The position numbers were made by a program, and so were the translations under genes. 64,000 nt of DNA from a virus: the IMG/VR virus record IMGVR_UViG_3300037042_004723, positions 62,001 through 126,000 of that record; one strand, written 5' to 3'. The notes beneath the pieces are model-generated. The model had not been told where the DNA came from and did no database searches. It was given only the letters and a program-made list of their open reading frames with translations. Positions 23,998 through 31,752 of the stretch are shown in pieces. Positions within the stretch are counted from its first letter, which is position 1, and the number at the start of each line of letters is the position of its first letter.

Positions 23998-24450
23998 ATG
24001 GACGTAGCTAAATCTCGCAAAACGACGCGGGTACTCTACCTGTATCTGACCATTCCGTTGATAATCCTGACGGCAGTCTTTGGGATGATCGCCCTGATGA
24101 CTCGCACGAAGGACGCTGCGGCGCCTAGACCTGAGTCTGCGGCCCCTGTCAGACCTGATGCCGGACCGGAAGCCGCTGGCAGCTCATGGGCCGGCAGGAG
24201 ACCATCTGTTGAACTGGCGCCGCTTGACGAGCATGCCAGCGGCAAGGACGAGGTCAAGTCCAGCGGATCTAAGGAGTCCACGGCCGGTAATGCGGCCATT
24301 GTAACTGCAATTATGGGCGGGCTCACCGGCTTGATGGGGGCCATGACTCAGACGTTCATGGCGTTCCTGAAGATGCGGGACCGGCGGAGGCATAGATCTA
24401 ACGACGAAGAAACAGGCGAAACGCTACCGGACGATCAGGAACACGGCTAG
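23998..24450 (+). CDS. two-helix membrane protein
   Basis: 150 residues from ATG 23998 (an ATG at 23962/23965 is possible). One transmembrane helix (VLYLYLTIPLIILTAVFGMI) follows a short basic N-terminus; a second hydrophobic segment (IVTAIMGGLTGLMGAMTQTFM) sits near residue 110, separated by a long Pro/Ala/acidic linker. Could be a holin-like or membrane accessory protein; no evidence decides. Confidence 0.7.
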   Translation: MDVAKSRKTTRVLYLYLTIPLIILTAVFGMIALMTRTKDAAAPRPESAAPVRPDAGPEAAGSSWAGRRPSVELAPLDEHASGKDEVKSSGSKESTAGNAAIVTAIMGGLTGLMGAMTQTFMAFLKMRDRRRHRSNDEETGETLPDDQEHG

Positions 24451-24544
24451 AATCACTGCAGGTAGCGTAGCGATCATGGGCCTTTGCGTGGGATACCTCG
24501 GCTGGAGAGCGCCGGCCATACGGCGCCACACCGGAGAGCCAGCC

Positions 24545-24796
24545 ATGGAATCACTTGATACGGATGGGTCGGAAGTTATTTGGCCCAAGCCTTCCAATAG
24601 GCAACGGCTAGTTCACGTCGGCGAGCGAACCGAACGCGAACCTGCCCTGCTCACCTGCCAGGGCGCATGCAGCAAGCCCCACGTGAAGTGGACCACGCAT
24701 CACATCGTTAACTCGTCATCGTTTCAGTGCGGCGCGTGTGGAACGACAAGACGGTGGGGCCTGGGCTTCGGATTTGACGGCCGTACAGATAAATAG
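24545..24796 (+). CDS. zinc-ribbon protein
   Basis: 83 residues from ATG 24545 with GGAG upstream; an ATG at 24476 would add 23 residues. CQGACSKPHVKW...FQCGACGTTRRWG gives a four-Cys ribbon of the type found in transcription or translation accessory proteins. Confidence 0.65.
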   Translation: MESLDTDGSEVIWPKPSNRQRLVHVGERTEREPALLTCQGACSKPHVKWTTHHIVNSSSFQCGACGTTRRWGLGFGFDGRTDK

Positions 24797-24869
24797 ACGT
24801 CCCATATCCTCGAAATTAAAGGACGCCGCAACGGCTCTACGGAATTTGGTTTTTGATAAAACCCCAATC

Positions 24870-24898
24870 TTGACAATGCGTCGATGGCGCGGTCTTAT
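24870..24898 (+). promoter_or_regulatory. promoter upstream of gene 24937
   Basis: TTGACA (24870-24875) followed by AT, 17-bp spacer, TCTTAT (24893-24898). The gene starts 39 nt downstream with a GTGAGG ribosome site. Confidence 0.55.
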
Positions 24899-24936
24899 GT
24901 CAGCTATACGAGCATGTGTTCGCTCGGTGAGGCTGA

Positions 24937-25365
24937 ATGTCCGACGACGTCAAAAAGAAAAGCTGCAAGCGCTGTCATAGGTCCAAGCTGCTGAAGGAAT
25001 TCGTGCCTTCGGCTATGTCGAAGGATGGCACGCTTGGCTACTGTAGGACCTGCTGGTCGGCCAAGATGGAGGAGGCGGCCCAGGTTCGCTCTAACAATGC
25101 AAAGCCAAGGAAGGCCAAGATTGGTCGCCCCGAGGGAGGCAAGACCAAGAACAAGTCGCCAGACATTCAGGCCGCTAACGATGCCCTCATGGCCTCCGGC
25201 TCCGTCAAGGAGAAGTTCCTCGTTCGCGCAAACGACGGGGACGTCTCTGAGTTCACCCATGAAGGCAAGGCGCTGCGTCAGGCCATGGAGTGGAAGATGG
25301 CTGGGTTCGTCGTGACCGTGTGGCGCCAGTGCGAGTTCGAAATGGTTCTGCGGATTATCGGATAG
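24937..25365 (+). CDS. zinc-finger plus AT-hook protein
   Basis: 142 residues. CKRCHRSKLLKEF...GYCRTCWSAK is a four-Cys finger common at the N-terminus of phage endonuclease VII-like and recruitment proteins. KIGRPEGGK resembles an AT-hook minor-groove binder. The C-terminal part shows no nuclease motif, so a DNA-binding accessory role is the safest call. Confidence 0.7.
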   Translation: MSDDVKKKSCKRCHRSKLLKEFVPSAMSKDGTLGYCRTCWSAKMEEAAQVRSNNAKPRKAKIGRPEGGKTKNKSPDIQAANDALMASGSVKEKFLVRANDGDVSEFTHEGKALRQAMEWKMAGFVVTVWRQCEFEMVLRIIG

Positions 25366-25373
25366 GAAGAAAC

Positions 25374-25745
25374 ATGAAAGAGCTGAAGCTAAAGACTTTC
25401 ATCCATGCTGACTTTCGCAAGTCGGAGGAGACGCTGTTCAACGAGTTCCTCAAGACTGATTACGGCGCGTCCATCAAAAATGGCGAGCACGTGATGTTCA
25501 TCAGCATGAGCGACAATCTGTATCAATTCGTCGAGGCCCCTGACGAATTCGACACCATCAACCGCCGTGGACAGAAGGTCCGCGTCAAGGTGCTGGCATC
25601 GCAGCGGTTCAGAATTCGTGGCGGCAAATGGGATCCGCTGATGCTGTCCGTGTACGCCGAAAGGGCAGGCTACCGTATCACGGGGATCAAGCGCTTCGAG
25701 TGGTATCTCAAGGAGCGCGTCCTGGAGCTAAAGAAGGCCGCATAG
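25374..25745 (+). CDS. unknown protein
   Basis: 123 residues from ATG 25374 (AGGAAG ribosome site). Contains KTFIHADFRKSEETLFNEFL and a QRFRIRGGKWDPLML segment; overall alpha/beta. Palindrome site 4 follows the stop by 4 nt. Function unknown. Confidence 0.7.
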   Translation: MKELKLKTFIHADFRKSEETLFNEFLKTDYGASIKNGEHVMFISMSDNLYQFVEAPDEFDTINRRGQKVRVKVLASQRFRIRGGKWDPLMLSVYAERAGYRITGIKRFEWYLKERVLELKKAA

Positions 25746-25748
25746 CCG

Positions 25749-25762
25749 CGCAAGCGCTTTCG
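25749..25762. promoter_or_regulatory. dispersed palindrome site 4 (one mismatch), promoter-proximal
   Basis: CGCAAGCGCTTTCG lies 12 bp upstream of the TTGACA at 25775, the position expected for an activator or repressor site. Confidence 0.65.
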
Positions 25763-25774
25763 TCTCCGACGTTC

Positions 25775-25803
25775 TTGACAATTAGCTCTTGTGGCAGCAT
25801 CGT
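25775..25803 (+). promoter_or_regulatory. promoter upstream of gene 25844
   Basis: TTGACA (25775-25780) followed by AT, 17-bp spacer, CATCGT (25798-25803). Confidence 0.5.
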
Positions 25804-25843
25804 TTTTGGGGTTTATCGATCCCGATGGAAGCGATGGTGACGA

Positions 25844-26362
25844 ATGCCAGGACCTGATTTTGAACCGCTTGAAGGGCTGTCAGAGGAAGATAAGTCTTAC
25901 CTGGACAGCCACAAGAATGCTTTCCAGCGCCAGGCAGCGGCTCGCGCCGGGGATGAGGCGCGGAAAAAGGCTGCGGAGGAGCACATGAGGTCTGTGCGGA
26001 CTGCCGCCGGGTTTCCGCCGGATGCTCCTGTTTCTGCCCCTTCGATAAACGGAACGTCGGCGCATCATGCTGCTCCGCTGGTTCCGGCTGGCCGGATTTC
26101 CATCATGGTAGCCGTCCCCGACGCTAACGGTGGGCTCCCTTCGACGACCGAGAAGTTCGCTCCTGACTGGAACGCCATAAAGGACAGGATTTCCAAGTTC
26201 AACGGAACCTGGGTGGTGTCCAGGCATGAGTTCTCTGGGCAGGTTGCGGACATACTTGGATTCTTCGGCAAGGACGGCTGGCCCAAGCCGGAGGATTCCG
26301 AGAAGGAAGTTTTCGAGGCCATCGTGAAGAATGGTCGAGTATTCAGAACGGATCCGGAATAG
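25844..26362 (+). CDS. unknown protein
   Basis: 172 residues. An acidic helical N-terminus (LEGLSEEDKSYLDSHKNAF) is followed by a Pro/Ala linker and a C-terminal segment FNGTWVVSRHEFSGQVADILGFFG. No domain recognised. Confidence 0.7.
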   Translation: MPGPDFEPLEGLSEEDKSYLDSHKNAFQRQAAARAGDEARKKAAEEHMRSVRTAAGFPPDAPVSAPSINGTSAHHAAPLVPAGRISIMVAVPDANGGLPSTTEKFAPDWNAIKDRISKFNGTWVVSRHEFSGQVADILGFFGKDGWPKPEDSEKEVFEAIVKNGRVFRTDPE

Positions 26363-26409
26363 ATCTGGACGTGTGGACTCTTGCTTTGGTTAGGCTATAA
26401 GATCTATCC

Positions 26410-26802
26410 TTGGCTTACATTGGCCAGGGAAAGTTCACGATGCCAACCAAGAATGGCCTGAAGCGAATCTCCGATGCCATTTCCAGGAAGCAAGGCATCG
26501 CGGCGGTCCTTGTTCCCAGGCGTGTTGCTCTTGATCTTGTCGAGGAGATGTATCCGCACTCCGACTTTGACGGCGTGACAGGCGATGCTCTCGATATTGT
26601 CGTCGATAGAGCACGGGACAAGTACATCAAGCTCGTGACCCAGGGTGGCTATATCGGGACCGTGATGTCTGTTCCGATGGTGGTCGCCGATGATGTCGTT
26701 GTCTGCTCACTGACCGAGCAGGAGCTTGTGGATTCAGCTGGCAGGCTTGGTGTCGACATGAACGAGCTGTACCGTGATCGTCGTCGGGCAGGGGCTGCCT
26801 GA
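26410..26802 (+). CDS. unknown protein
   Basis: 130 residues from TTG 26410 (8 nt after TATAAG), or 120 from ATG 26440. Contains KNGLKRISDAISRKQGIAAV and a long alpha/beta body. It overlaps the next gene by TGATG. Function unknown. Confidence 0.65.
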   Translation: MAYIGQGKFTMPTKNGLKRISDAISRKQGIAAVLVPRRVALDLVEEMYPHSDFDGVTGDALDIVVDRARDKYIKLVTQGGYIGTVMSVPMVVADDVVVCSLTEQELVDSAGRLGVDMNELYRDRRRAGAA

Positions 26803-27284
26803 TGTTCTCCAGAGGTACTCCGGCCATACAGCGAGTTGAGGTTACCAGCAGCACCCTGCCTGTGCGAGGTAGCAATCACGCCGCCTTTGTGGACATGCGT
26901 TTCCTCTGGGGGGCTCCGCTTGAAGCGGACCCTGGGTTCCGCTCGGTGGTTCTTCCATCCGGGTTCTCTTTGGTGCCGGCCCTGGGGTCCCGATGGGATG
27001 TCATGGATCTCAACGGGTTTCCACGCGCCGTTGTTCTCGCCTCCGGCGACAGGGGCTCGGTCCCGTCAATTGCTCCGGTCAAGAGATTTCACATGGGAGC
27101 CGACCCATTACGCGCTGGATTTCGAGGGTTTGTGAGCGATTGGGATTCGATTGTTTATCGGACGACCGTGCGTGGAACGCAGGAAGATGCGCTGTGCCTG
27201 GCGAAAAAATGGCTTGATGACAACAAGCCAAGATGGGATAGCTATACGTCTGCGATAAATTTCGAGCGCAGGCCGGCTGGGTGA
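26802..27284 (+). CDS. unknown beta-rich protein
   Basis: 160 residues with many strands (FRSVVLPSGFSLVPALGSRWDVMDLNGFPRAVVLASG). The start overlaps the previous stop, showing translational coupling. A small virion or host-takeover protein is possible; no motif supports a choice. Confidence 0.7.
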   Translation: MFSRGTPAIQRVEVTSSTLPVRGSNHAAFVDMRFLWGAPLEADPGFRSVVLPSGFSLVPALGSRWDVMDLNGFPRAVVLASGDRGSVPSIAPVKRFHMGADPLRAGFRGFVSDWDSIVYRTTVRGTQEDALCLAKKWLDDNKPRWDSYTSAINFERRPAG

Positions 27285-27308
27285 TAGTTTCTGGATCAGA
27301 AAATCACT

Positions 27309-27674
27309 ATGAGGGTTGCTATCGTAGGCTCCAGAGGTTATCTAGACCTCAATTCAGTGGCTAGTTTCATCGATTCACTCCCGGCCAATACGGTTGTGAT
27401 AACCGGCGAAACCAAAGGCGTTGATGCCGCTGCTGCGGCTGCGGCTAAACAGCGCGGCCTTGAGGTTGTGGTTCACCTTGCCGATTGGGTTCAGTACGGT
27501 AAGGCTGCCGGTCAGATCAGAAACCAAAAAGTGGTTGACGACTGTGATCGCCTGGTTGCTTTCTGGGATGGGACCAGTCCAGGCACCAAGGGTACAATTT
27601 CGATCGCCTCCAAGGCCGGCAAGCTTGAAAAAGTGTTCAAGGACAGAAATCCAACTCAGGGCAATCTCTTTTAG
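27309..27674 (+). CDS. SLOG-superfamily protein (DprA/DUF2493-like)
   Basis: 121 residues. MRVAIVGSRGYLDLNSVASFIDSL, then VVITGETKGVDAAAAAAAKQRGLEV and a late FWDGTSPGTKGTI are the GSR, GGxxGxD and G-S/T-G-T signatures of the SLOG (YAcAr/DUF2493) Rossmann fold. Such proteins bind nucleotides or nucleotide-derived ligands and occur in phages and defence islands. The specific ligand is unknown. Confidence 0.8.
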   Translation: MRVAIVGSRGYLDLNSVASFIDSLPANTVVITGETKGVDAAAAAAAKQRGLEVVVHLADWVQYGKAAGQIRNQKVVDDCDRLVAFWDGTSPGTKGTISIASKAGKLEKVFKDRNPTQGNLF

Positions 27675-27677
27675 AGA

Positions 27678-27706
27678 TTGACAATTTCTTGAACTCGCAA
27701 AATAAT
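27678..27706 (+). promoter_or_regulatory. leaderless promoter of gene 27713
   Basis: TTGACA (27678-27683) followed by AT, 17-bp spacer, AATAAT (27701-27706), 6 nt, ATG 27713. Confidence 0.8.
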
Positions 27707-27712
27707 AAAGAA

Positions 27713-27931
27713 ATGAACTATAGCAAGCGAGACATGAAGATGATGGCGTACGGGGAGTACGCAGCTTTTCTTCTTGGTCCGGCTGCAGCAATCAGGACGG
27801 CCATGGCCCTTGACGGCTTTGGATTTGTCTTTAGGTTCGTCTGGTTCCTGCTTGCGTGGTATTTCGCGACCAGCATGGGGCTCAGATTGGTTCATCTTGG
27901 TTACGTACCTGTGAAGGCAGGTAAGGCGTAG
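27713..27931 (+). CDS. small membrane protein
   Basis: 72 residues. Hydrophobic stretches at AFLLGPAAAIRTAMAL and GFVFRFVWFLLAWYFATSMG suggest one or two membrane helices; basic residues lie at both ends. Leaderless start fixed by the promoter geometry; a TTG 24 nt upstream would lie over the -10 region. Confidence 0.75.
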   Translation: MNYSKRDMKMMAYGEYAAFLLGPAAAIRTAMALDGFGFVFRFVWFLLAWYFATSMGLRLVHLGYVPVKAGKA

Positions 27932-28008
27932 CTAATTACGTATGCTCTCGTCGGTGGTCGATTTGGCTATCGACTCATTATATGGTAGAGATCTAGAAGG
28001 AGACAGAT

Positions 28009-28446
28009 ATGAGTTCGAACGTTGATAAGATTGTTGGTGACATCATCGAGCGGTTCCGTCCTTTGGTTCGTGAGGCGGTCCAGAGGGCTGACGCTGACGC
28101 CAGAGGTGAGCTGCTCGCGCAGTTCAATAAGGCCGTCGGCGGAGCGAACGGCTCCACCAAGGCGCCGACGGCAGCCGTGGGCGCCTTGGTGAAGCGCAAG
28201 GTCGGTCGCCCCAGGAAGAACCCGCAGCCGGAGACGGCGCAGGCTGCTCCGGCTGCTGAGAAGCCGAAGAAGAAGGCCAAGGCCAAGCGCGTGGTTTCCG
28301 ACGAGGTTCGCCAGAAGCTCGCTGACAACCTCAAGAAGGCTCGCGAGGCGAAGTCGGACAAGGCGAGGCCGGAGGGCGTCAAGCGCAAGCCTGGTCGTCC
28401 CCGGAAGGTTCAGCCCGACGCCGTCGCTGCCGCTCCATCGGCCTAA
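28009..28446 (+). CDS. histone H1/AT-hook-like DNA-binding protein
   Basis: 145 residues. An N-terminal helical domain (about 1-45) is followed by a Lys/Ala/Pro-rich tail with AT-hook cores VGRPRKN and PGRPRKV and a KKKAKAKR run. It probably coats or bends AT-rich DNA, or the phage genome. AGAAGGAGA before the ATG is a strong ribosome site, so expression is likely high. Confidence 0.8.
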   Translation: MSSNVDKIVGDIIERFRPLVREAVQRADADARGELLAQFNKAVGGANGSTKAPTAAVGALVKRKVGRPRKNPQPETAQAAPAAEKPKKKAKAKRVVSDEVRQKLADNLKKAREAKSDKARPEGVKRKPGRPRKVQPDAVAAAPSA

Positions 28447-28449
28447 CCA

Positions 28450-28644
28450 ATGGGACGGCGGCCTAGTCCAGTTGCGCAGCAGCAGGACGACGTCGTCACC
28501 TATCGCCAGGTGGCGGAGTTCGTCTCCAACGCCAGGAGTAGAATTCCAGGACTGAAGTCCCTCAAGATCGAGGTGGCCGAAGACGGAACTGTCTCCTTCG
28601 AATTTGAAGTCTCCCGCATCATCGGTGGCAGGGGGAAGGTCTAA
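28450..28644 (+). CDS. small protein coupled to the AT-hook gene
   Basis: 64 residues, starting 3 nt after the previous stop. VVTYRQVAEFVSNARSRIPGLKSLKIEV suggests an alpha/beta fold. Unknown function. Confidence 0.65.
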   Translation: MGRRPSPVAQQQDDVVTYRQVAEFVSNARSRIPGLKSLKIEVAEDGTVSFEFEVSRIIGGRGKV

Positions 28645-28700
28645 ACGCCTGGCGATCGGAAGGTAAGCCGTCTTCTAGGTCATCGAAATGCAAGGAGTAG

Positions 28701-28886
28701 TCAAGGCTGGCCGGTCGCGCTTGGCTGGGGGTCGTGAAACGCTGCCACGGACTGCTTCCTGTGTGGAATGCAGAGGATCGTCCGGCCAGTCCTCAGAGCT
28801 TGATCAGCGACGAAAATAAAACCGGCCTTGCACCAATGACAAGGCCGGTCGTCCGACGCGGGATGAAGCAGTACGTCATTTTCCAT
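28701..28886 (-). CDS. possible small Cys/His protein following tRNA-Arg
   Basis: 61 residues. RPCHWCKAGF...LCIPHRK offers C-x2-C...C-x2-H ligands. The ATG is only 3 nt past the tRNA-Arg(CCT) discriminator base, matching the spacing of other genes in this cluster. Against it: the terminator hairpin lies inside the frame. It may be a non-coding 3' tail. Confidence 0.4.
   Translation of the reverse strand: MENDVLLHPASDDRPCHWCKAGFIFVADQALRTGRTILCIPHRKQSVAAFHDPQPSATGQP
28811..28849 (-). terminator. intrinsic terminator of the leftward tRNA region
   Basis: On the minus strand ACCGGCCTTG, a 9-nt loop and CAAGGCCGGT are followed by TTTTATTTT. Confidence 0.85.
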
Positions 28887-28889
28887 TCG

Positions 28890-28963
28890 TGACCCAGGCA
28901 GGAATCGAACCTGCGACCTATTCTTTAGGAAAGAATTGCTCTATCCAACTGAGCTACTTGGTC
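28890..28963 (-). tRNA. tRNA-Arg (anticodon CCT)
   Basis: Cloverleaf read by eye: acceptor GACCAAG with 6 of 7 pairs, anticodon stem ATTCT/AGAAT with loop TTCCTAA, T arm GCAGG-TTCGATT-CCTGC. Reads AGG, a codon usually rare in GC-rich hosts. Confidence 0.93.
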
Positions 28964-28967
28964 TTGG

Positions 28968-29040
28968 TGCATCCGGTTGGATTCGAACCAACGTAATTTC
29001 GCTTAGAAGGCGAACGCATAATCCACTAGACTACGGATGC
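28968..29040 (-). tRNA. tRNA-Arg (anticodon TCT)
   Basis: Acceptor GCATCCG/CGGATGC is perfect; anticodon stem TTCGC/GCGAA with loop CTTCTAA; T arm GTTGG-TTCGAAT-CCAAC. CCA is encoded (28967-28965). The last 15 nt of the upstream protein gene, including its TAG, lie inside the 5' acceptor and D arm. Confidence 0.93.
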
Positions 29041-30855
29041 AGTAACAGGCTTGGAGCGTACATCATCGTCAGATGAGTCCTCATTGTCAAAGGCCAATAC
29101 ACCCTTCGTCGCCCTGCGAGTCGACGGGATATACGGGCCGTCGTCGGGTCCCTTGACGTACGAGTTCTTCCAGAACCGCTTGATGGCGATCCACTCGTTT
29201 TCTTGACGCGGGGGCTGTCCACGCTCACGGAGCGCTTCGATAGTCACATCATCGAGGGGCTTGGTCTTGAAGATGTTATAGTTCAACTTCTCCAGGTCTA
29301 GCTCCATCTCGGCGTCCATGGGCATCTGCCCACGGTAGATCTTGAAGCACCAGTGGCCACGGACATCGAATCGATGGGCGTACTTCGCGCGGAGGGCGCC
29401 GGCTCCGTAGCCCCTGACGATTTCCCTGATGACCTTGTCACGCAGGTGGACCGTGTAAAACGGCGGCGGGACGGGCTTCTTGAGGCCAAGGTCCAGCATG
29501 CCCTTTCTGATTTTGCTCTGGCTGTGGATGCTGAGCTTGCGCTGGGCAACGATAGTGGTCTGGTGATCGTTGACGCAGTCGATCATGCTGTGAAGGATGA
29601 ACGGCGCTAAGCTCATCGGGCGGAGCCACTCTGGCTTCTCCTCGACTCGGTGCGTGACGATGTTGAGGTTCGTGTCAACATCGTCGCCACGGCGGTTGGT
29701 GCCCTGGGACAGCAGCAGCTCGTGGTGCTCGCCATCTTCTCCGACGAGAATTCCCGCCAGGAGGTAGGCGCCTGTCGGACCCGTGAGACCACGGGTCCGG
29801 ATTTGATGCTCGGAGAGGGCAACCCCCTCGGAGATTGCAAACCAGCAGACGTTGAACGGGAACTTATCCGGGAACGGAAGTTCTTCGCACGCCTTCAGCT
29901 GGCGCTTGTAGAGGATGAATCCTTCATTGTCCAGCACCTCCTGGTCGACCTTAGGGTCATTTGGATGATGGAACGGAATCTGGGCGATTTCTTCGGTGAC
30001 GTAGCGGTCCACCTGCATGTGCAGCTCGACGTAGGACTCCGGGGCGACTTCGAAGATCTTGGCCTGCCGAAGCAAGACGTACATCTTGCCGCACTCGCGC
30101 CGGAACTTTTCGTTGATTTGCTTGCTGTCGTAGTTCCGCTTCAGCACATTCAGAATGGTGAGGTACACGTTGATGACGTTGTCGTGGGTCCTGTTGCTGG
30201 GCTTGCCCCAGTGCGGAAGGTCATTGACCACCCACGGCAGCGGACCGCCACCCAGTTCCTCCAGGATGGCGGGAATCTTCGAGAAGGCGATGGCGCGCTT
30301 GTGCAGAACGTCCTCGGACGCCGGAAGTAGATGGGGTGCCTGCTCCATCGTCATCTTGACGGTCTCCTGCCACGCCTCCAAGATCTTCCGCTGAAGCTCC
30401 TGTGCGTTACCCTGCTGGACGTATTCATCCATGCGCATCGCAATGGCCCCAGCCTGCCAGCCGCCATCGTTGAAGAAGGTGAGATATATATCTTTCCCCT
30501 CGCCCTGGCGACGAACGCGCATGAACCACATCCCCCACTTCTTGCGCAACCTCTCGAAAAGCTCACGGTCCTTGTCGGTCACGCGATAGCCAATCCACTG
30601 CTGGCCCTCGTCGGTCATCAAGCCGATGTACTTTGGGGTCGGAGATTTGCTGGGCTTGGCAGCGTCAAGCTTGTCCTGCCAGCGAACCGTCAGGTTGCCC
30701 TGAGGATTGGGATATCCCTCTGTGGACGGCCAGATAAGCTGGATGACCGGGTAGATGTAATGTTCTGCGCCGTTGGGGCACGGAATATGATCGGCACCCA
30801 CGCGGACGATGACATTGCCTTCGTGGATAGGGGTTCCCGGGTCGATCTTCGCCAT
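29026..30855 (-). CDS. large protein of unknown function (VRGHW family ending)
   Basis: 609 residues. No catalytic motif is clear. Near the C-terminus HRFDVRGHWCFKIYRG followed by a tryptophan-rich segment and VKGPDDGPYIPSTRR resembles the H-x-V-R-G-H...W-V/I-x-P-x-x-R-G signature of proteins of unknown role found in phages and mobile elements. GTTGTAGT ends 6 nt before the ATG, so the mRNA is probably leaderless. The stop codon lies within the tRNA-Arg(TCT) gene, so RNase P cleavage of the tRNA would remove the mRNA's own stop codon. Confidence 0.75.
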   Translation of the reverse strand: MAKIDPGTPIHEGNVIVRVGADHIPCPNGAEHYIYPVIQLIWPSTEGYPNPQGNLTVRWQDKLDAAKPSKSPTPKYIGLMTDEGQQWIGYRVTDKDRELFERLRKKWGMWFMRVRRQGEGKDIYLTFFNDGGWQAGAIAMRMDEYVQQGNAQELQRKILEAWQETVKMTMEQAPHLLPASEDVLHKRAIAFSKIPAILEELGGGPLPWVVNDLPHWGKPSNRTHDNVINVYLTILNVLKRNYDSKQINEKFRRECGKMYVLLRQAKIFEVAPESYVELHMQVDRYVTEEIAQIPFHHPNDPKVDQEVLDNEGFILYKRQLKACEELPFPDKFPFNVCWFAISEGVALSEHQIRTRGLTGPTGAYLLAGILVGEDGEHHELLLSQGTNRRGDDVDTNLNIVTHRVEEKPEWLRPMSLAPFILHSMIDCVNDHQTTIVAQRKLSIHSQSKIRKGMLDLGLKKPVPPPFYTVHLRDKVIREIVRGYGAGALRAKYAHRFDVRGHWCFKIYRGQMPMDAEMELDLEKLNYNIFKTKPLDDVTIEALRERGQPPRQENEWIAIKRFWKNSYVKGPDDGPYIPSTRRATKGVLAFDNEDSSDDDVRSKPVTASVV

Positions 30856-30894
30856 GCCCTAACTACAACTGGGCTGGTTGAAACTTTCGAACAA

Positions 30895-31392
30895 TTATTG
30901 GTTGGCCATCAGTTCGTTATAGTTGAAGTCTTCTCCGAGCGATTCCTGAATTGATGTAGTTTCCTCATCGCGTCGCTTCACTGGCTCTTGGTTGTACAGG
31001 AAAACATGCCTTGGGACGCGGGTCAGGCCCTGCACGAACTTCTTTCCTTCTTCGGTGATTCGGTAGTTACCAACGCGCTCGCTGCCGTCATCCCGGGTGC
31101 CTTTCTGGTCTTCGATCAGTCCCCAGTAGCGAAGCTTGGACCAGTCACCGCCGCGAACAGTGGCCCCACTAATAATTCGTGACAGGTACGATGGGACGTG
31201 TAGCCATTGTTCAGCTGGATTGGATTCGAAGTATTTGTAAATGTAGATCAAGGCAAGCGACATGGAACCGTTTAGCTTGCGCTTATAGAGCTTCACGAAC
31301 TGGTTGCAGCAAGGGCAGTCGGCGCCCTCACTGAATCGCTCACGAAGCCATCGCTTGGCTTCCTCTAGGGTGCGCGTGTCAGCTTCAGCCAT
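30895..31392 (-). CDS. winged-helix-like protein with CPCC motif
   Basis: 165 residues. ADCPCCNQFVKLYKRKLN is followed by a region compatible with a winged helix (ALIYIYKYFESN...YLSRIISGATVRGGDWSKLRYWGLIEDQKG...GNYRITEEGKKFV). Probably a DNA-binding regulator. Its promoter carries palindrome site 5 six bp above the -35, making this the best candidate in the window for regulated, or autoregulated, expression. Confidence 0.7.
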   Translation of the reverse strand: MAEADTRTLEEAKRWLRERFSEGADCPCCNQFVKLYKRKLNGSMSLALIYIYKYFESNPAEQWLHVPSYLSRIISGATVRGGDWSKLRYWGLIEDQKGTRDDGSERVGNYRITEEGKKFVQGLTRVPRHVFLYNQEPVKRRDEETTSIQESLGEDFNYNELMANQ

Positions 31393-31399
31393 TGATACG

Positions 31400-31428
31400 A
31401 CGGTCGCAACCAGCCAGCCAATTGTCAA
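31400..31428 (-). promoter_or_regulatory. promoter of gene 30895-31392
   Basis: Minus strand TTGACA (31428-31423) followed by AT, 17-bp spacer, GACCGT (31405-31400), 7 nt, ATG 31392. The -10 is weak, which would fit a need for activation. Confidence 0.65.
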
Positions 31429-31434
31429 CATCGG

Positions 31435-31448
31435 CGCAAGCGCTTGCG
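31435..31448. promoter_or_regulatory. dispersed palindrome site 5 (perfect), promoter- and tRNA-adjacent
   Basis: CGCAAGCGCTTGCG is wedged between the encoded CCA of tRNA-Ser (ends 31449) and the -35 box at 31428. Confidence 0.8.
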
Positions 31449-31536
31449 TGGTGGAAGACAGAGGACTCGAACCTCAAGCCCGTCAGGGCTCCAACCGCCT
31501 TCCGGGCAGGTCAGGACCATGGCCTGTTTATCTTCC
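31449..31536 (-). tRNA. tRNA-Ser (anticodon GGA)
   Basis: Long-variable-arm tRNA: acceptor GGAAGAT/GTCTTCC (one G-T pair), variable stem AGCCC/GGGCT, T arm GAGG-TTCGAGT-CCTC, CCA encoded. The anticodon loop CCGGAAG has C instead of the near-universal T33. Its 5' end overlaps the 3' end of the gene at 31528 by 9 nt. Confidence 0.85.
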
Positions 31537-31752
31537 ATGACGACGTTTTTTATCTGGGAGCGGGATGAGCTTGGCGATGGCTCCGCCTTTGATCGGCTTG
31601 CCGGCGGGGGGGTGGCGGATATGCGCCCATCTCTCTCTGGGCGGATCTCTTTTCACTTCCGTCGTGTGACCACATTGCTGGCAGTAGGTGATCATCGCTT
31701 CACCGGTCCGGTGAACATCGACGTGTTCGTATCCGCATTTGTCGCAAATCAA
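31528..31752 (-). CDS. zinc-ribbon protein ending inside tRNA-Ser
   Basis: 74 residues: MICDKCGYEHVDV...YCQQCGHTTEVK is a classical two-knuckle zinc ribbon, with a basic tail KKRRHGR. The TAA stop is formed by tRNA-Ser bases. It overlaps the GGQ gene upstream by 4 nt. Confidence 0.8.
   Translation of the reverse strand: MICDKCGYEHVDVHRTGEAMITYCQQCGHTTEVKRDPPRERWAHIRHPPAGKPIKGGAIAKLIPLPDKKRRHGR

Noticed and set aside
24904-30954. Long opposite-strand frames such as 29650-30330
   Set aside because: They are mirror frames of GC-rich genes and lack start signals. The minus-strand 609-codon gene has the promoter.
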